64,000 nt of DNA from Verrucomicrobiales bacterium (GCA_005809105.1 SYLI01000032.1:62001-126000); one strand, 5' to 3'; positions 19,573-29,460 are shown, counted from the first letter of the stretch. The notes: generated by a model from the letters alone, not told the origin. Program-made: numbers and translations.

Positions 19573-21081
19573 TTACTTTCCGTACTGCTTGTCTCCCAGC
19601 CGGAGGATGAACGTGCGCGGACCGGCGGGTGCGGACGGATCGGGGGCCGATTCCGATTGGAGCGGGGCGCCTCCCAAGGGCGGGTGAAACTGCATTCCAC
19701 CCTGGGAAATTCCGCCGCCAAGGATTTGCACCTCGTTGCCCCCCCAGTAGCTGAAGGATCGCACACCGCCATCGCCGGGCGCCAGACTGCCTTGGCCGCC
19801 TTTACCCGGCTGGAACCAAAACTCCATGCCGGAACCCTTGGCGGGAGGATTGATCACCCGCTGCAATTGTTGTTCGGCGTACTTGACCATGTTCTCAGCT
19901 TGCTGGTCGCCGGTTAACTGTGCCTTTACCGAGTTGAGAAGGTCGAGCCGACGCTGCGCCGACTCCTTGTTGTTCGTCCCGTAGCCGAGGTAGGAAACCA
20001 CGGTGGATCGCAACTGGGGCGTCTTGGTGTCGGCAATGGCGCTGCGAAAGAACTGGTCGGCCAGCGCGTCCTCTCCCGCGTGGCGCATGATGTAGCTCGC
20101 CAGCGTGCCCGCCCATTGCTGGTTCAGGCGCGGATCGCCAAAGGCGGCCACCAACATCGGCAGGGAGCGCTCCTTGAGCACCTGACTCACGTAGGTCAGG
20201 ATGTCGTTGTCGATCGATCCGTTTTCCAGAATCAGCAGCGGCTGCGCCTTCTGTGCAAAAACTTCGTCCTGGTACTTGATGAGCATCCCCACCAGATAGC
20301 GGCGGCTGAGCGCATCGACCTGCGAGGGCTGATCCACCTTGGGCGGATTGATCAGCAACTCGCGCGCGGCGGCGAGCACCTTGTCGCGGTGCCGATCGCC
20401 CGCGGATTCCTCCAGCAGCCGGTCCACCATCGCCACCTCGATGCCGCGTCCGGTTTCGCCCAGCACCGACAGGAGCATCTCCTCGCTCTCGGGCCCGCCG
20501 ATGCGCGCCGCCACTTCAAGCAGGCCCAACCTCAGCGAAGGGGGCAGCAGATACTCCGTGCTCATCGCGTAGAACTGCGGATAATAACCTTGGCTCTCGG
20601 CCTTGCGCTTGGCGGTGTCTTTGGAGGCATCGCCCTCGGCCACCTTGGGCGTCTTGGGTTTTGCGTAAAAAGGCGTGGTGGTAAATCCGTACTCGATATC
20701 CTCGTTGCGCTCAAGAAACGTGCGGATGGCGGGCAGCGCCGCCGGCCCCAAGTCCACCAGCGACTCCAGATAGTGCAGCACGCGACGCAGGGTCTGCGGG
20801 CGCTGCAACGCTTCAGCCCGGGCCTCGGTGATGAGCCCGAGGAGGATGTCCGGATCGGCCTCGGCTGCGCGCGCCGCCTGGGTGTCCCCCTCGCCGTTCT
20901 GAACCTGGTTCCGGGCTAGAAGGGTGTCCTTGGTGCGCCCGGCGCGTTCGCGTTGTTTTTGGGACTGCTCCTTGGCGGTGGCGGGAGCGGGAGACGAAAC
21001 CTCCTCCTTGTGATTACAGGCGGGCTGCGGGGCGGCCAGTCCCAAGATCGCCGCAGTAAGAACGACGCGGGTTGTGTTCAT
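19573..21081 (-). CDS. Helical-repeat (HEAT-like) putative lipoprotein
   Basis: I start at MNTTRVVLTAAILGLAAPQP, leaving a probable lipobox ending in PAC (Cys about residue 21) and a Ser/Glu/Lys-rich linker; the product has 502 residues. Residues of about 95-420 are paired helices (RLGLLEVAARIGGPESEEML, LVAAFGDPRLNQQWAGTLAS, TVVSYLGYGTNNKESAQRRL) in a HEAT-like rhythm. The last 80 residues are Gly/Pro-rich and end in the beta-like RTFILRLGDKQYGK. The track's longer frame adds 42 codons with no signal character. No enzymatic motif is seen; a protein-binding scaffold in the envelope is the best guess. Confidence 0.7.
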   Translation of the reverse strand: MNTTRVVLTAAILGLAAPQPACNHKEEVSSPAPATAKEQSQKQRERAGRTKDTLLARNQVQNGEGDTQAARAAEADPDILLGLITEARAEALQRPQTLRRVLHYLESLVDLGPAALPAIRTFLERNEDIEYGFTTTPFYAKPKTPKVAEGDASKDTAKRKAESQGYYPQFYAMSTEYLLPPSLRLGLLEVAARIGGPESEEMLLSVLGETGRGIEVAMVDRLLEESAGDRHRDKVLAAARELLINPPKVDQPSQVDALSRRYLVGMLIKYQDEVFAQKAQPLLILENGSIDNDILTYVSQVLKERSLPMLVAAFGDPRLNQQWAGTLASYIMRHAGEDALADQFFRSAIADTKTPQLRSTVVSYLGYGTNNKESAQRRLDLLNSVKAQLTGDQQAENMVKYAEQQLQRVINPPAKGSGMEFWFQPGKGGQGSLAPGDGGVRSFSYWGGNEVQILGGGISQGGMQFHPPLGGAPLQSESAPDPSAPAGPRTFILRLGDKQYGK

Positions 21082-21193
21082 GTGCCTTCCGTTGGTTGCG
21101 CACTTCAATTCAATTCCTCTTGAGAATGCCACTAAAGAATGAACCCGCGGCGGCGCACATTCAAGCCAAAGGATTGCGCCCGCCATTCCTCGG

Positions 21194-22540
21194 TCAGCGA
21201 CGCGCATTCACCCCGTGCCTGACGGTGAGGGTATAGGCGAGGGTTCGCTTTGCGCCGGGCACCAATGGCACCACAAATTTCACCTTGGTGGCGTCCACCT
21301 TCTCGTGCGCGTCGTTGCTGGCCATCTCCCAATCTCCGGCAAAGTTGCGGCGCACGTCCACCACGGCGGCGATGGACTTGGAATTCTGCAGTTCCACCTG
21401 CCAGGTTTCGCGCGTGGTCCAGCCGCTGACGTTCCCCCCCTGGCCAAATCGCACGTCGTCCTTCTCCCAGTTCATCAGCCGGGGTTTGACGAGAAGCTCC
21501 GAATCATGGCCCAGTTCCAATTCCACTTCCTCGCCGATGGGGATGTACTTCACGGCCGTGCGCCCCATGAATGCGTACAGTTTCTCCGGGCCCACGGTGC
21601 GAAAGGCCACCACGGCGCCGTCGGGCAGCGGTTCCTTGCCCAGCTTGCCGGCCTCGTCATTCTTGAATTTATAGTAACGCATCACCGCGTCACCGAAGCG
21701 TTCCTTCTCATATTTGTAATAGCTGACGATCGGAACGCCCTCGGCGTTGAGCGAGGGCAGGCGCTTGGCCCAGCCGTGGGGCACGTCGCCGCGCCCCGCC
21801 ACGGTGTAGAGGAAGTACTCAGAGAGCCCCTCCTTCTGGATGGCGCGCGGGTCTTCGGCTGCCTTCATGCCGTCCATATCCTTCAACTTTTCCGCGCCCT
21901 TGGTGCGACTTTCGAACCACGCCGTGTCGCGCTTGTCGACCGGCACGGGCATGTCGGCGGCGCGATGCGCCAGGTCCGCAATCCGCTCCACGAGCCGGAT
22001 GATGCCCACCACCAGCCGCACCTGGGCATTCTCGTAATCCTCACCGCTTTGATTCTGGATGCGCACGCTGCCGGCCAGCCGCATCTGCTTCTCGGTCTGA
22101 TCGGCCTCAGACACGTAGTCGGCGCCCCAGGTGATGCCGCTGGTGAAATAGCGGATCTCCATGCGCACCTCGCCGGCCGCCTCGCTTTGAATGCGCCACT
22201 CCAGCGTGTTGGTGACGCGCGGGGGAAACCGCACGTCGAGCACCTCCACCTCATCGGCGCGGGTGAGCGCGCGCAATTCCACCGACGTGGGATCGATGAG
22301 CGTGTTGGCCCACGAGAATTCCAACCGGTTCACGCCCTTGGCAAAGGTCAGCACGCGCGTCTCCTTCACCAGCGTGAGGTCCACGCTGTTGTAGATGGTG
22401 AGCTGCACCGTGCTGCGACCGGGCAATCCCGTCACGTTGATGCGGGCCTGCGCCGAAATCACCGCCAGCCCCAACACCGCAGCCATGGCCAGCGGCCCCT
22501 TCCAAAGTCGAACGCAAGACAGATTCAGATTCAAGTTCAT
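21194..22540 (-). CDS. DUF4139-like exported protein
   Basis: I start at MNLNLNLSCVRLWKGPLAMA, which provides a signal peptide ending near AQA (448 residues). The mature protein begins with beta strands (STVQLTIYNSVDLTLVKETR), then FTSGITWGADYVSE and QNQSGEDYENAQVRLVVGII, the pattern of DUF4139 domains (the C-terminal part of mucoidy-inhibitor-A-like proteins). The last part (TWQVELQNSKSIAAVVDVRR, ending RTLAYTLTVRHG) is also typical of that domain. The family is uncharacterised and usually exported. It leads a run of four minus-strand envelope genes that ends with the giant macroglobulin. Confidence 0.8.
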   Translation of the reverse strand: MNLNLNLSCVRLWKGPLAMAAVLGLAVISAQARINVTGLPGRSTVQLTIYNSVDLTLVKETRVLTFAKGVNRLEFSWANTLIDPTSVELRALTRADEVEVLDVRFPPRVTNTLEWRIQSEAAGEVRMEIRYFTSGITWGADYVSEADQTEKQMRLAGSVRIQNQSGEDYENAQVRLVVGIIRLVERIADLAHRAADMPVPVDKRDTAWFESRTKGAEKLKDMDGMKAAEDPRAIQKEGLSEYFLYTVAGRGDVPHGWAKRLPSLNAEGVPIVSYYKYEKERFGDAVMRYYKFKNDEAGKLGKEPLPDGAVVAFRTVGPEKLYAFMGRTAVKYIPIGEEVELELGHDSELLVKPRLMNWEKDDVRFGQGGNVSGWTTRETWQVELQNSKSIAAVVDVRRNFAGDWEMASNDAHEKVDATKVKFVVPLVPGAKRTLAYTLTVRHGVNARR

Positions 22541-22695
22541 GCCCGCAGGGTTGGACGAGTTGGCCCGCATATCGCTCCAACCAAATCCCTCCCCCACCGT
22601 AATGACGCCCGCACCTCGCTGCACCTATTTTCCTTGCCGCACGGTTTGGCGTGCCGATAGCTTTCCCCCCTCAGCGTGGTTTCCCACGAACGGAG

Positions 22696-22770
22696 GCCAA
22701 TGTAGCTCAGTGGTAGAGCAACGGTTTCGTAAACCGTCGGTCGTCGGTTCAATCCCGACCATTGGCTCCA
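22696..22770 (+). tRNA. tRNA-Thr (anticodon CGT), CCA encoded
   Basis: Cloverleaf read by hand: acceptor GCCAATG pairs with CATTGGC, T8-A9, D-arm GCTC...GAGC, anticodon stem ACGGT/ACCGT with loop TTCGTAA (anticodon CGT, reading ACG), T-arm with GGTTCAATCCC, discriminator T and a genomically encoded CCA. It lies alone between a minus-strand gene and the amidohydrolase gene. Confidence 0.96.
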
Positions 22771-22831
22771 GACTGACGCGTGTCGTTGGCCAAAGGTGCC
22801 TTTCGCAACAAGACCTGTCATTCTCTCTGCC

Positions 22832-23806
22832 ATGGAAACCAACCGCCGCCAGTTTCTTGAGAGCACCGCTGCCGCGACCCTTGCTGCGGCCGGCTGTGTG
22901 ACGACAGCCCAAAACCTCCCGGCGCTCATCGTCGACACGCACCAGCATCTTTGGGATCTCTCCTTGCAGAAACTGCCATGGCTGGCGGAGGCGCCGCAAC
23001 TGCTGAGAAAGAGTTATCGCACCGAGGAATTCCTCGCATCGACGGCCGGCCTTCAAGTGCGCGCCGTGTACATGGAAGTGGACGTGGCCGAGGAAGAGCT
23101 GGCCGATGAGGCCACGCGGGTGCTGGGCTTGGCCGCCGGCGGCAAGTCGCCCACCCGCGCAGCGGTGATTGGCGCGCGGCCCGATGCCGCCGGGTTTGCC
23201 GACTATCTCAAGCGGTTCGCCGCCAACCCGCTTCTCAAGGGCGTACGACGCGTCCTGCACACGCCGGCCACGCCGCCCGGTTACTGCCTCAAGCCGGAGT
23301 TCGTGAGGGGAATTCAACTTCTGGGAGACGTGAACCGCAGCTTTGATCTGTGCATGCGCGCCACCGATCTGATGGAGGGCGTGGCGCTGGCGCGGCAATG
23401 CTCCGCCGTGCGATTCGTGCTCGATCACTGCGGCAATCCCGATCTCAAATGCTTCCATCCCGCACGGGCAGGCGGGGTGGCGCCCAGGCACACGGCCGAT
23501 GTTTGGAAACGTTCCATCGACGCCTTCGCCACACTCCCCAATGTCATTTGCAAGATTTCCGGAATCGCCGCGAGCCTGCCGCCTGGCGCAGGAACCGAAG
23601 AACTGGCGCCGGCCGTCAATCACTGCCTCGACGCCTTTGGGCCCGACCGCGTTGTGTTTGGAGGCGACTGGCCGGTGTGCCTTTTGGGTGCCACCTACCG
23701 GCGCTGGGTGCAGATGCTAGGAGAGATCATTTCTGGCCGGTCGGCTGAGCATCAGCGAAAGCTCTGGTCGGCCAACGCGCTGCGCCACTACACGCTGGCG
23801 GCATAA
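22832..23806 (+). CDS. Tat-exported amidohydrolase_2 (fuconolactonase-like)
   Basis: I start at METNRRQFLESTAAATLAAA because it begins a twin-arginine signal (NRRQFLE); the product has 324 residues. The TIM-barrel metal site shows VDTHQHLWD (HxH at residues 37 and 39), VRFVLDHCGNP and VVFGGDWPVCLL (terminal Asp), the pattern of amidohydrolase family 2 lactonases such as L-fucono-1,5-lactonase and related sugar lactone hydrolases. The substrate is unknown. The signal implies folding in the cytoplasm with its metal and export by Tat. The next gene, 57 bp downstream on the same strand, encodes a PVC-type cytochrome/propeller, another exported polymer- or sugar-related type. Confidence 0.85.
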   Translation: METNRRQFLESTAAATLAAAGCVTTAQNLPALIVDTHQHLWDLSLQKLPWLAEAPQLLRKSYRTEEFLASTAGLQVRAVYMEVDVAEEELADEATRVLGLAAGGKSPTRAAVIGARPDAAGFADYLKRFAANPLLKGVRRVLHTPATPPGYCLKPEFVRGIQLLGDVNRSFDLCMRATDLMEGVALARQCSAVRFVLDHCGNPDLKCFHPARAGGVAPRHTADVWKRSIDAFATLPNVICKISGIAASLPPGAGTEELAPAVNHCLDAFGPDRVVFGGDWPVCLLGATYRRWVQMLGEIISGRSAEHQRKLWSANALRHYTLAA

Positions 23807-23863
23807 CGCGCCATCCGGCCTTTGGGTTTGCCCGGGCCGGGCGCGGGCGTACACTCCCCGTCC

Positions 23864-26728
23864 ATGCCCTGCTTCCTAATCGCCCTGCTGCTGGCGCTGT
23901 GCGCACCGCACGTCCTGTGCGCCGATGCACCCCAATGGATCTGGTCGGGCGAGAGCCCGCGCGCCGGGGACGCGCCCGTGTTCAGGCGCACCTTTCACCT
24001 TGCCGTGCGGCCCGCTGCGGCACCGCTGCGCGTACTCTCCGAGTACGCGGCGCTCGAGCTGGAAATCAACGGCCGTCCCGCCATTCAACGAGAGCCTTAC
24101 GAGGCGATGGCCGAACTGGACGCGGCGCCGTTTCTCAAGGCAGGAACCAACACGCTGACACTGCGTGCTCGCGCCGTGACTGGCCCGGCCGCCGTCGCAC
24201 TGCAACTGGACCTCTCACCCACCAACGCCATCGTCACCGGGGCGGACTGGCAGGTGGAACCCGGCAAGAGGGCGCCTGCGCTCCGGGGCACCCTCGCCCA
24301 AGAGCACTGGTGGTCGCTTCCTCCGCTGCAACTCTCCGAATCGGACGACTACACGCAATGGAAGCGGGCCCTTCCCGGCGGCAATGCCACCGGACTGGGC
24401 GCGCTGCGTGTGCTGCCCGGCTTTGAAGCGAAACTCATTCGTCAGGCGCGGGCCGACGAAGGCTCGTGGATCAGCATGGCGTTTGACCCCGGTGGGCGTC
24501 TCATCCTCTCACGCGAGGATCAGGGGCTGCTGCGTCTCACGCTCAACGGGGCGCGCGACGCCATTGCGTCGGTCGAGACCCTCGATCGCGAACTGCGCGA
24601 ATGCCGCGGCCTGCTTCACGCGCACGGCTTTCTCTTCGCCAGCGCGAACAATTCCAAGTCAGTGTTCCGCCTTCGCGACACTGATGGCGATGGCACCTAC
24701 GAAACCCGCGACAAGCTGCTGGACTTCGTCGGGGGCACGGGCCACGGGCGCAACGATCTGGCGATGGGGCCATCTGGCCGCATCCACCTCATCCACGGCG
24801 ATGACATCCAGCACCACACCAACGCCGTGGATCTCACCTCGCCCTTGCGCCGCGCCCGCGTGCCCTTCCGTCCCAATGAAGGCCATCTCACCCGGTTTGA
24901 CGCACAGGGTGGCCGGCTGGAAATCCTCGCCGGCGGGCTTCGCAATCCCTACGGCGTGGCCTTTAACACCGATGGCGAGCCCTTCTGCTACGATGCGGAC
25001 GCCGAGCACGACATGGGCGCACCGTGGTACCGCCCCACGCGGGTGGTGCATCTGACACCGGGTGCGGATTTCGGCTGGCGCGCCGTCACGGGAAGCTGGC
25101 CGCCCTACACGCCTGACCAGCCGCAGTTTGCCGAGCCCGCCGCGGACATTGGCCGTGGCTCGCCCACGGCGGTTGCCTTCGGAACCCAGAGTCAATTTCC
25201 CCCGCCCTTTCGCGATGCGCTCTTCATCTTGGACTGGGCCTATGGGCGGATCCTCGCCGTGCACATGGTTCCCCGCGGCGCCAGCTACTGGGGTCGTGCC
25301 GAGGAGTTCCTGCGCGGCAGCCCGCTCAACGTCACGGATCTGACCTTCGGCCCGGATGGCGCGATGTACTTCATCACCGGAGGACGCAGAACCCAGTCGT
25401 CGCTCTACCGCGTGGAGTACCGCGGGCCCGTGCCGGAAAGAGCCGCGCCCACTGCGCAACAGGCGGCGCGCGCGGCCTTCGCCGCGAAGGCCCGAGCAGA
25501 ACGCGGCCGCATGGAGGCGCTTTTGGGGGCGCGTACGGCGCAAGCGCTGCCCGTCATCTGGGAGGGACTCTTCCACGCCGACCCGCGCATCGCCTACACG
25601 GCGCGCATCGCGTTGGAACACCAGCCCGTGGCGCGGTGGCGCCAGGATGCGCTTGCCGAGAAACGAATCCCCGTCGCGCTCGCCGCATGGCAGGCCCTGC
25701 TGGCGGCCGACGACTCGACGGCACCCAAGATTGTCGAAGGACTGGTGAAGCTGGATTTCGCGCGGCTTCCCCTGCGCCAGCAGCAGGCGGCACTGCAACT
25801 CCATCGTGATTGCCACACCGCACTCAAAACCGCCCACGCCGGCGCGCTGCGCCAACTCGACGCAATGTACCCGGCGACGCGGTGGGAACTCAACCGGCCG
25901 CTCTCGGATCTCCTGGCCACCATGAACGCGCCTCGGCTCGTGCCGCGCACCCTGCACCTCCTTGCCACGGCCACGCGACAGGAGGAGCGCCTGCATTATC
26001 TTTTTGTGCTGCGCCACGCACGCGAGGGCTGGACACCCGGATTACGCCGCGACTATTTCGAGGCCCTGCGCGACGCCTCGCGTTTCTCCGGGGGTGATGG
26101 CATGCCCAAGTTTCTCGACCGCATCCGGCAGGAGGCCCTGGCCACGTTGGCGCAGGATGAACGGGCCGCGCTCTCGGCTCTGCTCACGGAATCAAACGCG
26201 CTGCCGCCGATGCCCGACCTCTCCTCGCGCAAGTTTGTGCGTGAATGGAAGGTGGCGGATCTGGAGCAGGTACAAGGCGGGGATTCGAAGGGCCGGGCTC
26301 CCGAACAAGGCCGCAAGCTTTTCCACACCGCGCTCTGCAGCCGGTGCCATCGCCACGGCACGCAAGGCTATCCGGTGGGGCCGGATCTGACGCACGTGTC
26401 AAGCCGGCTGGGCCGACGCGACCTGCTCGAAGCCCTTCTGGAGCCTTCCAAAACCATTGCTCAGAATTACCACACCGACAAATTGACACTCACCGACGGC
26501 CGCAGCCTGACCGGCCGGGTGGTGCCCCATCTGGACTATCGCTCGCCCGATTTGCTCTTCGCGGAGGATGCGATGTTCCCGACGCGGACGGTGGCCATCC
26601 CCAAGGCGACGGTGCGCGGGCATTCCAAATCAGAGGTCTCGCTCATGCCTGCGGGCCTGCTCAATCACCTCTCGCGCGGGGAGATTCTCGACCTGCTCGT
26701 CTTTCTGGAGAACAGCGCCGCGAAGTAA
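23864..26728 (+). CDS. PVC-type beta-propeller / c-type cytochrome fusion
   Basis: A 954-residue exported protein (signal MPCFLIALLLALCAPHVLCA; the track's 14 earlier residues are rejected). An N-terminal beta sandwich (about 25-150) is followed by a glucose/sorbosone-dehydrogenase-like six-bladed propeller (about 170-510; GVAFNTDGEPFCYDADAEHD, MYFITGGRRTQSSLYRVEY). A helical segment comes next, then a C-terminal haem domain with ALCSRCHRHGTQGYPVGPDL (C825xxC828H829) and the typical ending SLTGRVVP...LSRGEILDLLVFLENS. This is the PVC-type haem-binding CxxCH family, presumed periplasmic oxidoreductases acting on sugars. The substrate is unknown. It is probably co-transcribed with the upstream amidohydrolase. 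Confidence 0.9.
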   Translation: MPCFLIALLLALCAPHVLCADAPQWIWSGESPRAGDAPVFRRTFHLAVRPAAAPLRVLSEYAALELEINGRPAIQREPYEAMAELDAAPFLKAGTNTLTLRARAVTGPAAVALQLDLSPTNAIVTGADWQVEPGKRAPALRGTLAQEHWWSLPPLQLSESDDYTQWKRALPGGNATGLGALRVLPGFEAKLIRQARADEGSWISMAFDPGGRLILSREDQGLLRLTLNGARDAIASVETLDRELRECRGLLHAHGFLFASANNSKSVFRLRDTDGDGTYETRDKLLDFVGGTGHGRNDLAMGPSGRIHLIHGDDIQHHTNAVDLTSPLRRARVPFRPNEGHLTRFDAQGGRLEILAGGLRNPYGVAFNTDGEPFCYDADAEHDMGAPWYRPTRVVHLTPGADFGWRAVTGSWPPYTPDQPQFAEPAADIGRGSPTAVAFGTQSQFPPPFRDALFILDWAYGRILAVHMVPRGASYWGRAEEFLRGSPLNVTDLTFGPDGAMYFITGGRRTQSSLYRVEYRGPVPERAAPTAQQAARAAFAAKARAERGRMEALLGARTAQALPVIWEGLFHADPRIAYTARIALEHQPVARWRQDALAEKRIPVALAAWQALLAADDSTAPKIVEGLVKLDFARLPLRQQQAALQLHRDCHTALKTAHAGALRQLDAMYPATRWELNRPLSDLLATMNAPRLVPRTLHLLATATRQEERLHYLFVLRHAREGWTPGLRRDYFEALRDASRFSGGDGMPKFLDRIRQEALATLAQDERAALSALLTESNALPPMPDLSSRKFVREWKVADLEQVQGGDSKGRAPEQGRKLFHTALCSRCHRHGTQGYPVGPDLTHVSSRLGRRDLLEALLEPSKTIAQNYHTDKLTLTDGRSLTGRVVPHLDYRSPDLLFAEDAMFPTRTVAIPKATVRGHSKSEVSLMPAGLLNHLSRGEILDLLVFLENSAAK

Positions 26729-26758
26729 GTCCTCTGGAGGCTGGCCCGCCTCGAGTCG

Positions 26759-27880
26759 TCAGACAGACTCGCTCACGAGGTGGGTGCCTACGAAGTCTTC
26801 GTCCAGCGTGACGCCCAGACCGGGGCGGTCGGGCACTTCCATCCAACCGCCGTTGGCTTGGATTTTCTCATGGGTGAGCTCGTGCCGCAGCGGCGAATCC
26901 TCGACACAATCCTCGAAGAGAAACGTGTCGCGGCAGGTGGCCAGCCAGTGCAGTCCCGCAGCGTGCGAGACAGGGCTCGTGTAACAGTGGTTGCAGAGGC
27001 GCGCGCCGATTTCCTCGACGCGCTGGCGGATGTAGAGGCTGTCGGTAAAGCCATTGCGGGAGAGGTCCACCTGATAGACGTCCAGGCACCGGCCATCGAT
27101 GAGCGGCCGGAACGATTGCCGGCCGCATTCCTCCTCGCCCGCAGCGATGGGGACGGGCGAACGGTCGCGCAGCCAGCGATATCCCTCGTAATCGTCGGGG
27201 TGCAGCGGCTCCTCCAGCCAGCCGATGCGCTGATCGGCAAAGGCGTGGGCGCGTTGAAGGGCGGTGCGCGCGTCCCACACGCAGCCGGCGTCAATGAGCA
27301 CGGTGCCCTCGTCGCCCACACCACGGCGCGCGCCGCGCACCAAGTCCAGATCGGTGGCCTCGTCGCGGCCCATGGGCTCCCAACCAAACTTGACGGCCGT
27401 GTAGCCAGCCTCGCGCCAGCGCCGGCCAATCTCCGCGGTGTGCCCGCCGTCCCTGCCAAAGAGGATGGATGCGTAGGCGCGGATGCGCGCGTGCCGCCGG
27501 CCGCCCAGCAGGCGGTGCAGCGGCTCCTTGAAATGCTTGCCCTTGAGATCCCAGAAGGCCATGTCGAGCGCCGCCATGGCCGTCAGGGTCACCGACCGGC
27601 GCCCGCAGTACATCGTGCGCCGGTACATGAGGTCCCACAGGCGGTCGGTCTCCAGCGGGTTCTCGCCCAGCAGAAGCCCGCGCAGGCCCGTGGCGATGTT
27701 GTGGCTGAAGGGCGCGTCGATGACGGCCTTCACCATCTCCGGCGAGGAGTCGGCCTCGCCCACTCCCTCCAGGCCATTGTCGGTGCGGACGCGCACCAGC
27801 ACCGAATCCTGGCTGCTGGCCGTCTTGGCCTCGACACGGGGGATGCGCAGGATCTGGCAGTGGATTTGGGTGATCTTCAT
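26759..27880 (-). CDS. Enolase-superfamily enzyme (mandelate racemase-like)
   Basis: I start at MKITQIHCQILRIPRVEAKT; the track frame adds 88 codons that overlap the neighbouring reading frame with no homology. The 373-residue product has the capping domain, then a barrel with GYTAVKFGW (Lys164), three metal ligands VLIDAG (Asp197), WLEEP (Glu223 or 224) and AAGEEE (Glu249 or 250), and LCNHCYTSPVSHAAGLH with a likely catalytic His. This is the mandelate racemase/muconate lactonising group, most likely an acid-sugar dehydratase or racemase. It ends 30 bp from the convergent PVC cytochrome gene; sugar-acid catabolism would fit that neighbourhood. Confidence 0.88.
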   Translation of the reverse strand: MKITQIHCQILRIPRVEAKTASSQDSVLVRVRTDNGLEGVGEADSSPEMVKAVIDAPFSHNIATGLRGLLLGENPLETDRLWDLMYRRTMYCGRRSVTLTAMAALDMAFWDLKGKHFKEPLHRLLGGRRHARIRAYASILFGRDGGHTAEIGRRWREAGYTAVKFGWEPMGRDEATDLDLVRGARRGVGDEGTVLIDAGCVWDARTALQRAHAFADQRIGWLEEPLHPDDYEGYRWLRDRSPVPIAAGEEECGRQSFRPLIDGRCLDVYQVDLSRNGFTDSLYIRQRVEEIGARLCNHCYTSPVSHAAGLHWLATCRDTFLFEDCVEDSPLRHELTHEKIQANGGWMEVPDRPGLGVTLDEDFVGTHLVSESV

Positions 27881-27942
27881 GGGAGATGTGCCCGCCCCCT
27901 GCGCCGGTTGCGCGGGAGGCGGGCATCCTCCTCCGCCCCGCC

Positions 27943-28812
27943 TTAAAAGGCAAACCCGATGCCCAGCGCGAAGCGTTGTTCGTTGCCGGTTTGCGTGCCG
28001 TTCCAGCGCTCGTACACGGGCAGGCGATACTCGGCGCGCACCGCCATCGTGCCCCAGTCGTAGAGCTTCACGTACATGAGCATCGGCCCCACCGAGACGC
28101 TCTCGCCGCCCGAGGAGGTGCTGGTGCGATCGCGATCCATCCACCGGCTTTGCACGTCGAGCATGACAAACACGCTGGAATGGCGCTCCTGAAACGGGAA
28201 CGCCCGGCCGATGTTGATGTCAAACATCAACTCGTCGCCTTTGCGCATGCCGGCCGACCCACGCGTGTTCTTCCAGTACGTCAGGTCATAGAGGTGATAC
28301 CACCTGGCTGACTCCGAACTGAAGGAGACGCTCAAGCCCGGATCCCAACTGCCATCGCCCACCGGATAATCAGCCGTGGTTTTCCCCGTGGGAAGCCGCA
28401 GCTGCGGTGTCACCCCGAAGTTGTAGGTCAACCCCGGGAGGTTGGTGTAGCGCTTGAGTGGGGTCGCCACGACGATGTCACCCAGACCGTGGCCGCGCTG
28501 TGTCACCGGCGTGCCTCCCACCAGCGCCACCCGCTCCTGGTCGAGGTAGGGCATCTTGAAGGTGATACGCCGCGCGCGGTCGAAGGTGTACACACCCTCA
28601 AGCCACGACGTGCGGATCTCCTTGCGAAGGCCGTCCGGGTTGGCGACCTCGCTGGCGCCGGAGAAGAGGTCTTCGGCCATGCGGAACTCGTGGAAGTACT
28701 GGAACCCCCACCCGCCCGCCCAACGCGGCACCATGTCCATCACCGGCTGGCGCGCCGACAGAAGCCCCGCCCCTGCGAGCGTCACCCATGCAAAAATGAA
28801 GGCGCGATTCAT
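27943..28812 (-). CDS. Outer-membrane beta-barrel, transporter-like
   Basis: A 289-residue protein with signal MNRAFIFAWVTLAGAGLLSA and alternating amphipathic strands to the end, closing on the outer-membrane signature GNEQRFALGIGFAF (terminal Phe). Segments such as GHGLGDIVVATPLKR, GVTPQLRLPTGKTTADYPVG and YDLTYWKNTRG match the general pattern of the MetA-pathway/phenol-degradation-like outer-membrane barrels. Its ATG overlaps the stop of the HMA-like gene upstream (ATGA), so translation is coupled. With the Cys-rich and HMA-like genes it forms a probable three-gene metal-handling operon. Transport direction and ligand are not determined. Confidence 0.78.
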   Translation of the reverse strand: MNRAFIFAWVTLAGAGLLSARQPVMDMVPRWAGGWGFQYFHEFRMAEDLFSGASEVANPDGLRKEIRTSWLEGVYTFDRARRITFKMPYLDQERVALVGGTPVTQRGHGLGDIVVATPLKRYTNLPGLTYNFGVTPQLRLPTGKTTADYPVGDGSWDPGLSVSFSSESARWYHLYDLTYWKNTRGSAGMRKGDELMFDINIGRAFPFQERHSSVFVMLDVQSRWMDRDRTSTSSGGESVSVGPMLMYVKLYDWGTMAVRAEYRLPVYERWNGTQTGNEQRFALGIGFAF

Positions 28813-29354
28813 TTCACTTCCTCCAGTTTGTAGGCGGTGGCGGGGATGATCTGGCCGGTTTTAAGCGTAGCGATGGCCGCGGCCATCACCTCCACCTGGG
28901 CCCGCACCCGCGCGCCCGGCACCCAAGAGGCGTCGGCCTTGCCGCCCAGCGCGTACTCGGCCGGATGCGATTCATCGCGAAGAAACCAGCCGCCCCCGCG
29001 CTGCTCCAATTTGCCATGCAGCGTGAGATGGGCGGAGATGAACTGGTAGCCGCCTTTGTCGATGGACTTGTGGATGCCGGCAAAGTCCGGTGCCTTCCCG
29101 GGCACCAGCGCCAGCGCCACGTGCTGCTTTTCGATGTCCACGAACACGCCATTCTTGAGCTTGGTGCGGTCCATGAACTCCAGCCCTTGGAGGTTTTTGG
29201 CCACGCCAAAGGCACAGAACTGGCAGACAATGCCGCCGACCTTGAGCAGGATTTCGTTGGTCTTGGCTTGCGGAAGCGACGGTGCGCCGGCAGCGCCGGC
29301 AGTGGTTGCCGCGGAAATGACCGCGGTGATCAGTATCAAGATTGCAGATTTCAT
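28809..29354 (-). CDS. Exported HMA-like protein with CxxC metal site
   Basis: A 181-residue protein. MKSAILILITAVISAATTAG is a signal peptide, then a heavy-metal-associated-like fold: EILLKVGGIVCQFCAFGVAK (CxxC at about residues 44-47), a short strand VFVDIEKQHVALALV and SIDKGGYQFISA, which fits the beta-alpha-beta-beta-alpha-beta order. The second half (LTLHGKLEQRGGGWFLRDES) looks like a small OB-like beta domain. Copper or another soft metal is likely from the CxxC. Unlike most HMA domains it is predicted to act outside the cytoplasm. It is translationally coupled to the outer-membrane barrel and follows a Cys-rich peptide gene. Confidence 0.8.
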   Translation of the reverse strand: MKSAILILITAVISAATTAGAAGAPSLPQAKTNEILLKVGGIVCQFCAFGVAKNLQGLEFMDRTKLKNGVFVDIEKQHVALALVPGKAPDFAGIHKSIDKGGYQFISAHLTLHGKLEQRGGGWFLRDESHPAEYALGGKADASWVPGARVRAQVEVMAAAIATLKTGQIIPATAYKLEEVK

Positions 29355-29460
29355 TTTTGGTTAATTGGTTAAGGTTTTCGGGTTGATTGGGCTTGGCGGT
29401 TATTCGCCAAGTCCAAGGCGCCCTGTGCGGGCACGACAACGGGAAGCGAACGAGGCCGCT